In this document: in pieces, positions 34,337 to 43,404 of the stretch
How positions within the stretch are numbered: the first letter of the stretch is position 1
Layout: each line of letters begins with the position of its first letter
Origin: Caenibius tardaugens NBRC 16725
Lineage (GTDB): Bacteria > Pseudomonadota > Alphaproteobacteria > Sphingomonadales > Sphingomonadaceae
Reading direction: 5' to 3'
DNA length: 64,000 nucleotides
Assembly (NCBI RefSeq): GCF_003860345.1
Contig: NZ_CP034179.1
Coordinates: forward strand, 1,488,001 to 1,552,000
Notes under the pieces: model-generated
Database searches by the model: none
The model's input: the letters and a program-made list of their open reading frames with translations, nothing else
What the model was told of the DNA's origin: nothing
Program-made: the position numbers and the translations under genes

Positions 34337-34700
34337 AGGACAAATTCCCTCATGCTCCCCCACGCGTGGAGAGGGGCCCGAACAAAACGGTTATGTGATT
34401 ATGGAATGCGCCCGATTCCCATTATTGTCTCGCGAACGATCCAAGTGGTCAAGAAATTAAATCATTATTTACAAGGATATATCGAAGATTTTCAACCGCT
34501 CATCCGTTACACGGAACGGACCGTCGCACACTTGCCAAGGCAATCGATATGGCCAAAACTCCGAAAAATGGCCGTATTGCGCGCCATAATCCGCGGCCAA
34601 CCGCGAAATCGCCACAGATCCGTCCTATGGCATTCAGATCAACCGATTATATCAGGTGTGCGCACCATGTTGCAGACGCGCTGAGAGAGGATACAGGCCC
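34337..34700. other. Intergenic region, 364 bp, divergent promoters
   Basis: Separates the autotransporter (minus) and the monooxygenase (plus). It contains one good minus-strand promoter candidate (34424-34452). Nothing else recognisable; no small gene is supported. Confidence 0.6.
34424..34452 (-). promoter_or_regulatory. Sigma-70-like promoter of the autotransporter gene
   Basis: Minus-strand TTGACC (34452-34447), 17-base spacer, GACAAT (34429-34424): five of six and four of six consensus matches at ideal spacing. It lies about 88 bp upstream of the autotransporter ATG. Confidence 0.5.
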
Positions 34701-36155
34701 GTGAATCGTGATATTCGCTTCGTTATAATCGGGGCTGGCATGGCCGGCATTCTTGCGGGCATTCGCCTGCTCGACGCGGGCTATGCGAACTTCGTGATCT
34801 ATGAGAAGGCGACGAGCCTCGGCGGAACCTGGCGGGAAAACACGTATCCGGGGCTGACTTGTGACGTTCCCGCGCACGCCTACACGTATTCCTTCGAACC
34901 CAATCCCGACTGGACCAGCGAGATGGCGTCCGGGCCCGAGATCAGGGACTATTTCGAACGCACAGCGCGCAAATACGGTGTTTACGACCATATCGCGTTC
35001 GATGAAGACGTGATCGCATGCCGGTATGACGATGCCCAATGGCAGATCGAAACCGCGCGCGGCACGCGCGACACGGCAGATATGGTCATTGCCGCCACAG
35101 GCATTCTCCACCATCCGGTCTATCCCGATATCGATGGACTCGACACGTTTGCCGGCGCGCGCTTCCACAGCGCCCGATGGGACCACAGCATCCCGCTGGA
35201 CGGGCAGCGCATCGGCGTCATCGGTACAGGATCGACGGGCGTTCAGATCGTCGCAGCACTGGCATCGCGGGCGGGCAAGCTGATCCATTTTCAGCGCAGC
35301 GCACAATGGATTTTCCCCGGTACCAACGAACCCTATACCGAAGAACAAAAAGCCGCTTTTCGCAGCGATCCGGCGCTGCTCAAGCACATGCAGAACGATC
35401 CCGCCTATGTCGATGTGGCCTGGGCATGGTCCGAGGCGGTCACGGACGCGAATTCTGCTGCACTGGCGGAAACCGAAGCTTACGCGCTGGCCAATCTGGA
35501 AAACAGCGTGACCGATCCCGCCCTGCGCGAAGCGCTGCGCCCCGATCATCGCGCCGGGTGCAAACGCCTTGTCCGTTCACCCGATTACTATCAGGCGATC
35601 CAGCACCCCAATGCACAACTGGTGACCGACGCCATCGTTCGCGTGGAGCCCGAGGGCGTGCGCACCGCCGATGGCGTGCTGCATGAACTCGATGTTCTGG
35701 TGCTGGCAACGGGCTTCAATGCCCACCAGTTCATGCGGCCGATGAACGTGACCGGGCGTGGCGGGATTGCCCTGAACGATGTGTGGGAAAAACGGCCGAC
35801 CGCCTATCTGTCGATTTCAGTTCCTGAATTTCCCAATTTCTACATGCTCAATGGCCCGACATCGCCGGTCGGCAATTTCTCGCTCATCGATGTGGTCGAA
35901 CGCCAGTGGACCTATATCGAACACTTCATAGCCCTGATCGCGGAAGGGCCGGCGCGCGCGATCAGTGCAACCCCGGATGCCCTGGCAGCGTATGAACGCG
36001 ATCGGATTGCCGCAGCACGAGGCACGATCTGGGCATCGGGCTGCAACAACTGGTATCTCGATTCAGAAGGGGTCCCGGCAACATGGCCGTGGAGTTACCG
36101 CCGTTTCGCCGATGAAATGGCGGCTCCGAAAATGGATGCCTACGAGGTTGCCTGA
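34701..36155 (+). CDS. Flavin-dependent monooxygenase (Baeyer-Villiger type)
   Basis: A 484-residue FAD/NADPH monooxygenase. The FAD motif is GAGMAG (11-16), with GGTWRENTYPGLTCD downstream. The Baeyer-Villiger fingerprint F-x-G-x3-H-x3-W-D is FAGARFHSARWD (150-161). The second Rossmann motif is GTGSTG (175-180), and ATGF occurs in LVLATGFNAHQF. Such enzymes insert oxygen next to a ketone, giving esters or lactones. It starts with GTG 34701, GAGAGAGGA upstream. It is convergent with the FAD dehydrogenase at 36212. Confidence 0.9.
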   Translation: MNRDIRFVIIGAGMAGILAGIRLLDAGYANFVIYEKATSLGGTWRENTYPGLTCDVPAHAYTYSFEPNPDWTSEMASGPEIRDYFERTARKYGVYDHIAFDEDVIACRYDDAQWQIETARGTRDTADMVIAATGILHHPVYPDIDGLDTFAGARFHSARWDHSIPLDGQRIGVIGTGSTGVQIVAALASRAGKLIHFQRSAQWIFPGTNEPYTEEQKAAFRSDPALLKHMQNDPAYVDVAWAWSEAVTDANSAALAETEAYALANLENSVTDPALREALRPDHRAGCKRLVRSPDYYQAIQHPNAQLVTDAIVRVEPEGVRTADGVLHELDVLVLATGFNAHQFMRPMNVTGRGGIALNDVWEKRPTAYLSISVPEFPNFYMLNGPTSPVGNFSLIDVVERQWTYIEHFIALIAEGPARAISATPDALAAYERDRIAAARGTIWASGCNNWYLDSEGVPATWPWSYRRFADEMAAPKMDAYEVA

Positions 36156-36161
36156 GCAGCA

Positions 36162-36196
36162 GCCGCTACGCCCTCTGCAAGGGGGAGCGTAGCGGC
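36162..36196. terminator. Hairpin between convergent flavoprotein genes
   Basis: GCCGCTACGC and GCGTAGCGGC form a 10-bp perfect stem, with inner C/G pairing extending it. It lies in the 56-bp gap between two converging genes. No T-run. Confidence 0.6.
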
Positions 36197-36211
36197 CAAA
36201 GCGCGCGTCTT

Positions 36212-37732
36212 TCAAAGCAGATCGCGCACCCCGAGCCAGGCGAACACCATGCTGCTTCCCACCGGGTTGCCCCCGGCAGGATAGGCTTCACCACTGACGG
36301 CCGCCATCGAATTACCCGCCGCATAAAGGCCCGGAATGACAGCACCGTTCCGGTCGAGCACACGCGCCGCGGTATCGACGCGCAAGCCGCCCTTCGTCCC
36401 CAGATCGGACAGGCCGAACGCCACCGCGTGAAACGGTCCCTGCTCTATCGGACCCATGGGAATGCCGCCCGTAAACATCTGTTCGTAAGGTTCTTCGCCG
36501 CGATGGAAATCGGCGTCATGCCCTGCTCGGGCGAAGCCGTTATACCGTTCCACCGTGGCAATCAGCGCATCGGCAGGCACGCCAATATCCTGTGCCAGCG
36601 CCGCCAGAGTCGGCGCCGTACGCCAGAGCCTTTTGGCGCGGTAGGCCGCTGGATCATCAAATGGGATATTGGGATAGAGCACCGGCGGCATATCGCCATC
36701 GCGATTGTCGTAGACCAGCCAGTAAGGCAGTGTGAGACCATCCTCCATCGCCCGGATAACCGCACGTCCGGCGCGATCGTAAGGCAAGGTTTCGTTGACG
36801 AACCGCTTGCCCTTCTGATCGACGAAAATACCGGCGGCGATGCCCACGCTGAACGTCTCGCTGCCATCGGGCTGTAGCAGACCGGGCGACCACCAGGCCT
36901 GATCCATCAAATCGACATCCGCGCCGATCGCCAGCGCCGCTTCCAGCGCAGTGCCCGTGTTACCTGGGGGCGCCATGCTGCCATGCACGCCGCCCGGCAC
37001 CCCATAATCCGTCCGCAGACCGGCATTCTTTTCAAACCCGCCCGCCGCAATAATCACGCCGCGCCGCGCCCGAATACGCCGCGCCGCATCCCCCGTGCCC
37101 ACGATCGCGCCATCCACCCGGTCACCGTCTCGGATGAGTGCAACCACGGGGCTATCACGGTGCAGCCGTACATTCGGCATTTGCGACAGCACGATCAGGA
37201 AGCGTCCGATCAGCGCCTGCCCACCTTCCAATTCTTCCGGGGCAGGCTCTCCACGCCGTTCTTCCGCAAGGGCGGGTCGCAATTGCGCCTTCAATGCGCC
37301 CAGTTCACTGGCCGGAAACGGTTCCAGCACGATATGCCGACCATCCGCCCGGGCCAGCGGCTCTTTCCCGAAATAGTCGGGCCAGGGGAACACGACAAAG
37401 CGGAAGCGCGGGTCGCTTTCAAGGTAGTCGACCAGCTTACGCCCGGTTTCAAGGAAGGCATCCTGCAAATCCCGTGGGGTCCGGTCGCCCACCACGGCAC
37501 GGTAATATCCCGCCGCCGCTTCCATCGTATCGTCGCTCCCCGCGCGGACCAGCGCGGCGTTACAGGGGAACCACATCCCGCCACCGGAATAGGCAGTCAT
37601 ACCACCGAACTGGTCGGTCGCTTCTACCTGGATAACATCCAGCCCTTCGCGCGCCGCCGTGTAGGCAGCCACCATTCCACCCGCACCTGACCCTACGACC
37701 AGTACATCGCAGGTTTCATCCCAATCGCTCAT
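36212..37732 (-). CDS. FAD-dependent dehydrogenase (3-ketosteroid-dehydrogenase-like)
   Basis: A 506-residue cytoplasmic FAD_binding_2 protein; unlike the one at 18510 it has no signal peptide. The FAD motif is GSGAGG (14-19), GGMTAYSGGGMWFP follows the usual pattern of 3-oxosteroid 1-dehydrogenases, and the C terminus has LYAAGNSMAAVSGEAYPAGG. Relatives introduce a double bond next to a ketone. The ATG at 37732 has GGAGAGG. It lies 162 bp downstream of the unknown/2OG-oxygenase pair on the same strand. The substrate need not be a steroid. Confidence 0.88.
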   Translation of the reverse strand: MSDWDETCDVLVVGSGAGGMVAAYTAAREGLDVIQVEATDQFGGMTAYSGGGMWFPCNAALVRAGSDDTMEAAAGYYRAVVGDRTPRDLQDAFLETGRKLVDYLESDPRFRFVVFPWPDYFGKEPLARADGRHIVLEPFPASELGALKAQLRPALAEERRGEPAPEELEGGQALIGRFLIVLSQMPNVRLHRDSPVVALIRDGDRVDGAIVGTGDAARRIRARRGVIIAAGGFEKNAGLRTDYGVPGGVHGSMAPPGNTGTALEAALAIGADVDLMDQAWWSPGLLQPDGSETFSVGIAAGIFVDQKGKRFVNETLPYDRAGRAVIRAMEDGLTLPYWLVYDNRDGDMPPVLYPNIPFDDPAAYRAKRLWRTAPTLAALAQDIGVPADALIATVERYNGFARAGHDADFHRGEEPYEQMFTGGIPMGPIEQGPFHAVAFGLSDLGTKGGLRVDTAARVLDRNGAVIPGLYAAGNSMAAVSGEAYPAGGNPVGSSMVFAWLGVRDLL

Positions 37733-37894
37733 GCAACCTCTCCAGTTCGGGGGAGGAAGAGCATGTTTTGGCGGACTCTGTCAAAAGAACCGCACGGCCA
37801 TGCGCACAATCATGGCCGGATCGGCAATATCCGGCCGGGTGGTCATGCCGGGTGGTCGTACTGGGGCCCAATCAGCCCCTTGATCACCGTATCA

Positions 37895-38782
37895 TCAGCG
37901 CACCAGCGCGGCATTGTGCATCAGATGGGTACGCTCCTCATGCAGCCATTGTTCTGCTGCCGGTCCGCAATGGCTGCGGCAGGTGAAGGCAAATTCGCGC
38001 ACGAACACATCAAGAGTGTAGAGAAAAGTGCAGGGTTCGCCTGCGAGCGCGCCACTTTGTATGATCGTGCCGTCAGACAACAGATCGTAATCGTCCAGAT
38101 GCAATGTTTCGCCATAACGCGCGGAGCAGGTGCTGTGCCGGATGATCGCGCCATCCAGAGCCAGCGAGACCTCGTAGCTTTCCACTTCAGCCGTGCTGGC
38201 CAACCCATGGGCAACTGCTGCTTCCAGCCCGGATGCGCCGCGCAGGCGCTGTTCCACATCCGGCAGCCGCGATTGCGCATAGGCGGTGTGGGCCCCGGCC
38301 ACGATCAAGCCGCCATCCATGGGGAGCAAGGCGCCTGTCCGCTCGTTGCGGACGGCCTTCAACCGTAACCCGATCAGCGGCCCGGAGGCCGATTGTTGCC
38401 GCCAGTCCTCGACATAGGCCCCCGAAGGCGCGAACTCGAGCACGCTGTTGCCGACCGGATAGAGCTTCGCCGGTTCGGGCCATTGATTGTGCGGCTGATA
38501 GCTCTGCACAATATGCCACGAGAGCAGTTCCTCCCGGTCATCCCACAGGGTGTCACCGATCCAACCCTGACGCGTGGATACAGGAGTTTGTGCGCCATCC
38601 GACAGGCGCAGATCAATGCTGAACGAGCGCGACTGGAACCAGTAAACCACGGTCGTCTCATCCGTGAGACCATTGGAAAAGGTGATGCTCTTCCGCCGGA
38701 AACTGCCCAGAAGGTAAGACGGGAATGCCAGCCCATCGAGACCTGTCGCCGTGAGTTGCCCGGTCAACTGCGCCAGGTTCAT
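37895..38782 (-). CDS. Uncharacterised protein coupled to a 2OG oxygenase
   Basis: A 295-residue protein I do not recognise with confidence. It is strand-rich, with VVYWFQSRSFSIDLRLSDG near residue 45, a tryptophan-rich stretch (GWIGDTLWDD, LSWHIVQSYQPHNQWPEP) and YVEDWRQQS. A second half (SLALDGAIIRHSTCSARYGE) looks like a repeat of the first fold. This pattern recalls two-barrel lipocalin-like (HRI1-type) proteins; that is a guess. No signal peptide or membrane segment. Its ATG overlaps the stop of the 2OG/Fe(II) oxygenase (4 bases), so it probably serves the same pathway. Confidence 0.6.
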   Translation of the reverse strand: MNLAQLTGQLTATGLDGLAFPSYLLGSFRRKSITFSNGLTDETTVVYWFQSRSFSIDLRLSDGAQTPVSTRQGWIGDTLWDDREELLSWHIVQSYQPHNQWPEPAKLYPVGNSVLEFAPSGAYVEDWRQQSASGPLIGLRLKAVRNERTGALLPMDGGLIVAGAHTAYAQSRLPDVEQRLRGASGLEAAVAHGLASTAEVESYEVSLALDGAIIRHSTCSARYGETLHLDDYDLLSDGTIIQSGALAGEPCTFLYTLDVFVREFAFTCRSHCGPAAEQWLHEERTHLMHNAALVR

Positions 38783-39783
38783 GCGGATTCTCCTGCGGTG
38801 TTCATCCCGAACGAATCCAGCGGGACCGCATTGGTCAGTTGCACTTCACCACTGGCCACCTTCTTCTTGAGATAGGAAAAGGTCTGTGCCGTCTGGTTAT
38901 AGAGATGCTCCCCACCTTTCAGCGCCTGGTACCGGGGCTTTTCCCCCTCCACGACCGGTCGGATCACGTAATCGTAATCGCATGAAAAGAACAACGGGAA
39001 GGAATAGCGTTCTTCGCTCACGCGTTTGACTCTGTGTTTGGTCGCCAGATAGCGCCCGTTGGACAGGATCTCCATCATGTCGCCGATGTTCATGATCATG
39101 GTATTTTCAATGATCGGCACATCCAGCCACGCCCCGTTCTTGTCGAGCACCTGCAGCCCGGGCGCCGTCGGGAAAAGCAGGGTGAAGCATTCGTAATCGG
39201 TATGCGCCCCGATACCGGAAGCATCCTGTGCAGCGGCATTGAAAGGGTAATGGATCAGGCGAAGCTGGCTGGGGGAATGGCGCAGCTGGGCATCGAAAAA
39301 ATGTTCCTCGAGATTGAGCGCAAGGGCAAAGGCGCCGAATATTTGCCGTCCGATCGTTCGGACATGCTGATAGTAGGCCTGAACAGCGGACTTGAATCCG
39401 GGCATATCCGGCCAGAGCGTCGGCCCCAGCAGCGGCCGACGCCCGTCTTCCGCCAGATAGTCGTAATTGACGTCGTAAGCCTCTTTCAGATCGAACGTAC
39501 CGCTGCCGAACTGTTCCTCCCCAATGGGGACATAACCGCTGTGGTTTTCGGAATAGCCGATGTAACTGCGCAGCTTGATCGCGTCTTCCTGCGCGAAGTA
39601 GGTTTTCGCCGTCTCGACCAGCTGCGCGAACAGCTGCGGATTCAGCTGGTCGCCCCTGATATAAAGAAAGCCGACATCCCGGCACGCCCGGTCCAGTTGC
39701 CGGGCCACGGCCATCCGGTCCTGCACATCCGCGCTTTCCAGCAGGGAAATGTCCACCATGGGCAGAACATGTTCATCGTTCAT
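38779..39783 (-). CDS. 2-oxoglutarate/Fe(II)-dependent oxygenase (isopenicillin N synthase-like)
   Basis: A 334-residue member of the plant-type 2OG oxygenase family. The N-terminal DIOX_N part has LPMVDISLLESADVQ and DRACRDVGFLYIRG. The iron ligands are H194 and D196 (GAHTDYE) and H250 (ATKHRV), and the 2-oxoglutarate anchor is RYS (259-261). It hydroxylates, desaturates or cyclises small molecules. The start is ATG 39783; the frame is open 28 codons further, without support. It heads an operon with the unrecognised gene at 37895. Confidence 0.9.
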   Translation of the reverse strand: MNDEHVLPMVDISLLESADVQDRMAVARQLDRACRDVGFLYIRGDQLNPQLFAQLVETAKTYFAQEDAIKLRSYIGYSENHSGYVPIGEEQFGSGTFDLKEAYDVNYDYLAEDGRRPLLGPTLWPDMPGFKSAVQAYYQHVRTIGRQIFGAFALALNLEEHFFDAQLRHSPSQLRLIHYPFNAAAQDASGIGAHTDYECFTLLFPTAPGLQVLDKNGAWLDVPIIENTMIMNIGDMMEILSNGRYLATKHRVKRVSEERYSFPLFFSCDYDYVIRPVVEGEKPRYQALKGGEHLYNQTAQTFSYLKKKVASGEVQLTNAVPLDSFGMNTAGESA

Positions 39784-40101
39784 CGTCGCAACCACCGCAT
39801 GAATCCCAGCGTAAAAACTGATGGCGAAGCGCAAGGCTCCGCCGATGCCAGGCCCGCATTCGCGCACAGGCAGGCATGATCATGAAAGTGCGCCGCCCAT
39901 TACACTAGGTGGCAGTTTTCGATATGATCCATAGATATGATCTATGACCTGTGTGCGGCAGGCTTTCGCAGGAGCGAACCGACCTGCCCGCCAGACCGCA
40001 ACGCCAAACAAAACACTGTTGATCCGCAATAATTATGGTGTACTCCCAGTTTTGTTAATTGGGCCACAGGGCCGATCCATGATTTTTGGGAGAATGCGGG
40101 C
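39784..40101. other. Intergenic region, 318 bp, divergent promoters
   Basis: Lies between the 2OG oxygenase (minus) and the GMC oxidoreductase (plus). The noteworthy element is the repeat at 39922-39946. No gene is supported here. Confidence 0.6.
39922..39946. promoter_or_regulatory. Overlapping direct and inverted repeats, candidate operator
   Basis: ATATGATC occurs twice, 13 bp apart (39922 and 39935). CATAGAT-ATG-ATCTATG (39930-39946) is a perfect 7-3-7 inverted repeat. It sits mid-way in the divergent gap, placed to control both directions. The regulator is unknown; the TetR at 43405 is the nearest candidate. Confidence 0.5.
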
Positions 40102-41703
40102 GTGGCGCAATATGACTACATCATTGTCGGCGCGGGTTCCGCAGGCTGCGTGCTCGCCAACCGGTTGAGCGCGGACCCTGCGAAAAAAGTACTCCTGCTG
40201 GAAGCCGGCCCGTCCGACCGGCACCCGTTCATCCAGATGCCCGCCGGGATGCTGGAACTGTTCAAGACCGGGCGCCACCACTGGCACTATACCAGCACGC
40301 CGCAGAAGCATCTGAACAACCGCGAGATCATGCTCTACACGGGCAAGACACTCGGCGGTTCCAGCAGCGTCAACGCGATGCTCTACATCCGTGGCGCGAA
40401 GAAGGACTATGACGATTGGGCCGCTGCCGGGAACGAAGGCTGGAGCTTTGACGATCTGCTCCCCTACTTCCGCAGCACCATGCATCAGACCCGTGGCGAA
40501 AGCGCCGCTCATGGCGTCGGCGGGGAACTGTGGGTATCGGATGCCCCGGACCTGCCCAACCATGTGCTGCTGCGCTGCTTCATGGCCGCAGCACAGGCCC
40601 ATCAGATACCGCTGACCGACGATTTCTGTGCGGGCGACCCCGAAGGCGCGGGCTGGACACAGGCCACGATCAAGAACGGCATCCGCTGCTCCAGCGCCGC
40701 AGCCTTCCTGCGCCCTGTTCGCCATCGCCCCAATCTGGAGGTGCGCACCGGCGCGCACGTGCTGCATATCGACATCGCCCATGGCCGCGCCCGTTCCGTT
40801 GCCTTCCAGCAAGGCGGGCGAGAACACATTGCCGACGCGAACGAGATCGTTCTTGCCGCAGGCGCGCTCAAATCGCCGCAGTTGCTGCAGGTATCCGGCA
40901 TCGGCAATGCACCCGATCTGGAACGCGCCGGGATTACGGTGAAGCATCACCTGCCGGGCGTGGGCGCCAATCTCCACGATCACCCGTCCGTTCTGATAAA
41001 GTACAACACCGATCGCCCGCTGACATTCAGCGGCATGTCGTTCTTCGAGCGCGCGAAGATTTTCCTGCAATGGGCCTTCCTGCGCAAGGGCTACGGCGCG
41101 TGGCACAATTTCGATGGCAATATCTTTACGCGGTCGAAGCCCGGTCTGGATGCGCCCGATCTGCAGTTGCAGTTCGTACCGCTGATGTCCGATGGGCTCG
41201 ACGGGGGCGATACGCGGCGTCATGGCCTATCCATCACGATGTGCTGCATCACCCCGGAAAGCCGTGGCACCGTTCGCCCGCGTTCTGCCTCCGCGCTCGA
41301 CACGCCGGAAATCGATCTCAACTTCATGGAACAGCGGGCCGATATGGAAACGCTGATCAACGGCGTAAAACTGGGCCGCAGCATCATGACCAGTGACGTC
41401 TGGCGGGATGAAAAAGGGCCGCTGGTCGGATCGGAACGGGCCCCCGGCATCGCGGTCGAAACCGACACCCAGATCGAGGAATTCCTGCGCGAGGCCGTCA
41501 CCACCGACTTCCACTATGCTGGCACCTGCCGCATCGGACGCGATCCGATGGCGGTGGTGGCACCCGACATGCGGGTTCATGGCATAGAAGGCCTGACAGT
41601 GGCCGATGCCTCGGTCATGCCCACCCCGCTGCGCGGCAACACCAATGCCCCATGCATCGCAATCGGCGCAAAAGCAGCCGATATTCTGCGCAAATCGGCC
41701 TGA
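40102..41703 (+). CDS. GMC-family FAD oxidoreductase (choline/alcohol dehydrogenase-like)
   Basis: A 533-residue glucose-methanol-choline oxidoreductase. The FAD motif is VGAGSAGCVLANRLS (9-23). The PROSITE-type GMC signatures appear as GKTLGGSSSVNAMLYIRG and GALKSPQLLQVSGIG. The catalytic histidine is in DFHYAGTCRIG and the partner Asn in GNTNAPCIAIG. These enzymes oxidise primary or secondary alcohols, passing electrons to oxygen or a quinone. It starts with GTG 40102, GGGAGA ahead. It is divergent from the 2OG-oxygenase operon. Confidence 0.93.
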   Translation: MAQYDYIIVGAGSAGCVLANRLSADPAKKVLLLEAGPSDRHPFIQMPAGMLELFKTGRHHWHYTSTPQKHLNNREIMLYTGKTLGGSSSVNAMLYIRGAKKDYDDWAAAGNEGWSFDDLLPYFRSTMHQTRGESAAHGVGGELWVSDAPDLPNHVLLRCFMAAAQAHQIPLTDDFCAGDPEGAGWTQATIKNGIRCSSAAAFLRPVRHRPNLEVRTGAHVLHIDIAHGRARSVAFQQGGREHIADANEIVLAAGALKSPQLLQVSGIGNAPDLERAGITVKHHLPGVGANLHDHPSVLIKYNTDRPLTFSGMSFFERAKIFLQWAFLRKGYGAWHNFDGNIFTRSKPGLDAPDLQLQFVPLMSDGLDGGDTRRHGLSITMCCITPESRGTVRPRSASALDTPEIDLNFMEQRADMETLINGVKLGRSIMTSDVWRDEKGPLVGSERAPGIAVETDTQIEEFLREAVTTDFHYAGTCRIGRDPMAVVAPDMRVHGIEGLTVADASVMPTPLRGNTNAPCIAIGAKAADILRKSA

Positions 41704-41726
41704 CCTGGCCCCTCGAACCCTGCCAT

Positions 41727-41755
41727 GCGGGTGCCCGATAATCTCAGGCACCCGC
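41727..41755. terminator. Hairpin between convergent GMC and monooxygenase genes
   Basis: GCGGGTGCC and GGCACCCGC form a 9-bp stem with an 11-nt loop in the 64-bp convergent gap. Only TT follows, so a weak intrinsic or Rho-aided terminator. Confidence 0.6.
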
Positions 41756-41767
41756 TTGGCGACGCCT

Positions 41768-43201
41768 TCACATGCCCGTTTCGTAAGCCCCGGCATCAGG
41801 CGCGCTGGTCATCTCGCGGTAACGCTGCATGCCGTCCGGCCACTGTGTGACATTCAGACCGCCTTCGGTGCGATAGTACCCTGAAACGCCCGTATTCCAC
41901 GCAGGAATAGCCGCGATTTCGCGCTGAAGATTGCTGTTGTAGGCATCGAGCACTTCGGGCCGAAGATCGATCCAGGCAAGCCCGTCCTGCTCCATCCGTT
42001 GCATATGGCGCACAACGTAGTCCGCCTGACATTCGATATTGTGCAGGATCGAGCCGTTGTTGGTGTTGGGACCATAGAGCATGAACAGGTTCGGGAAGCC
42101 CGACGTGGTGATCCCGAGATAGGCGCGTGCGCCATCGGCCCAGACGTGATCCAGCTTCCTGCCACCACGCCCCTGAACCGGAATCGCCGAAAGAAAGCGC
42201 GTCGTCTGGAAACCGGTGGCAAGGATCAGCACATCCGCCGGATAGCGGGTGCCGTCATCGCCGATCACCGCATCGGGTTCGATCCGGGCAATGGCATCGG
42301 TGACCAGACGGACATTCGGGCGATTGAACGTGGGATACCAGTCGCTGGAAACGAGCGGCCGTTTTCCGCCAAAGGCATAGCCGGGGGACAGGCGCTGGCG
42401 CGTATCCTCATCCTCCACCACGGTGGCATTTTGCGCGCAGTCGGCCGCTGCGATATCAAGCAGCGCCGTGTCCTGCATCTTGCACATTGCGTCCACCCAT
42501 CCGGCAACCTTTTCGCGTTCCGCATGGAGCAACGCCGGGTCGGAGGAAATCGCCGCCTGCTCCTCCGGGGTGTAATCCGCCTCGCGGAACCGCACATGGT
42601 TTGGCGTGCGTTGAAAGACCGTAAGATCACCAGCCACCGGGGCGATTTCGGGCACGAACTGCACCGCACTGGCCGCACTGCCGATGACGGCGATCCTGCG
42701 CCCATCCAGCGGCAGATCATGCTGCCAACGGGCGGAATGCATGACCGGGCCGGAGAAGCTTTCGATCCCGGGAATGGCGGGGATATTGGGTTCGTTAAAC
42801 AGGCCAACCGCACTGACCAGCACTTCGGCCTCAAGGCACGACCCGTCATCCAGCGCGATGCGCCACAGGCTGGCATCATCATCCCAGACCGCGCCCTGCA
42901 CGCGGGTGTTCAGTCGCACATGGGGCATCAGACCGTATTGTTCTGCGAGATCCTCCAGATAGGCGAGGATTTCCGGCTGGGCGGCATAACGCGCCGTCCA
43001 GTCCGCCTTCTGCGCGAACGAAAACGAATAGAGCACCGACGGCACATCGCACCGGCACCCCGGATAAGTATTATGACGCCAGGTCCCCCCGACCCCATCG
43101 GCCTGCTCGACAATTGTGAAACTGTCGTAACCGGCTTCCTTGAGCTTGATGCCCGTGCAGATACCGCCCGGACCCGCACCGATAATGACAACCCTTTTCA
43201 T
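41768..43201 (-). CDS. Flavin-dependent monooxygenase (Baeyer-Villiger type)
   Basis: A 477-residue enzyme related to that at 34701. The FAD motif is GAGPGG (8-13), with GGTWRHNTYPGCRCD downstream. The fingerprint FSGPVMHSARWQ (149-160) has glutamine where proline or aspartate is usual. The second Rossmann motif is GSAASA (174-179), departing from GxGxxG at two glycines, so NADPH binding may differ. ATGF occurs in LILATGFQTTRF. The start is ATG 43201. It is divergent from the TetR at 43405 (203-bp gap), its likely regulator. Confidence 0.9.
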   Translation of the reverse strand: MKRVVIIGAGPGGICTGIKLKEAGYDSFTIVEQADGVGGTWRHNTYPGCRCDVPSVLYSFSFAQKADWTARYAAQPEILAYLEDLAEQYGLMPHVRLNTRVQGAVWDDDASLWRIALDDGSCLEAEVLVSAVGLFNEPNIPAIPGIESFSGPVMHSARWQHDLPLDGRRIAVIGSAASAVQFVPEIAPVAGDLTVFQRTPNHVRFREADYTPEEQAAISSDPALLHAEREKVAGWVDAMCKMQDTALLDIAAADCAQNATVVEDEDTRQRLSPGYAFGGKRPLVSSDWYPTFNRPNVRLVTDAIARIEPDAVIGDDGTRYPADVLILATGFQTTRFLSAIPVQGRGGRKLDHVWADGARAYLGITTSGFPNLFMLYGPNTNNGSILHNIECQADYVVRHMQRMEQDGLAWIDLRPEVLDAYNSNLQREIAAIPAWNTGVSGYYRTEGGLNVTQWPDGMQRYREMTSAPDAGAYETGM

Positions 43202-43404
43202 ACCATCGCTTTCCCATCGTTCCCGCTGCCTCTGCGGGATATATCCCTGCCACCGCCGGTACACGCACCGACACGGTTATAATTAACTTTACCGTTTCGT
43301 TTTATTTTTGAAAAGTTCGTGCTGTCAAGCTATCTTGCCTGAATGGGCGGAAGCCCGGCCTAAAGGGGCTGGCGTTCCGGTAGAAACTCAGGGATTGGCA
43401 TGGC

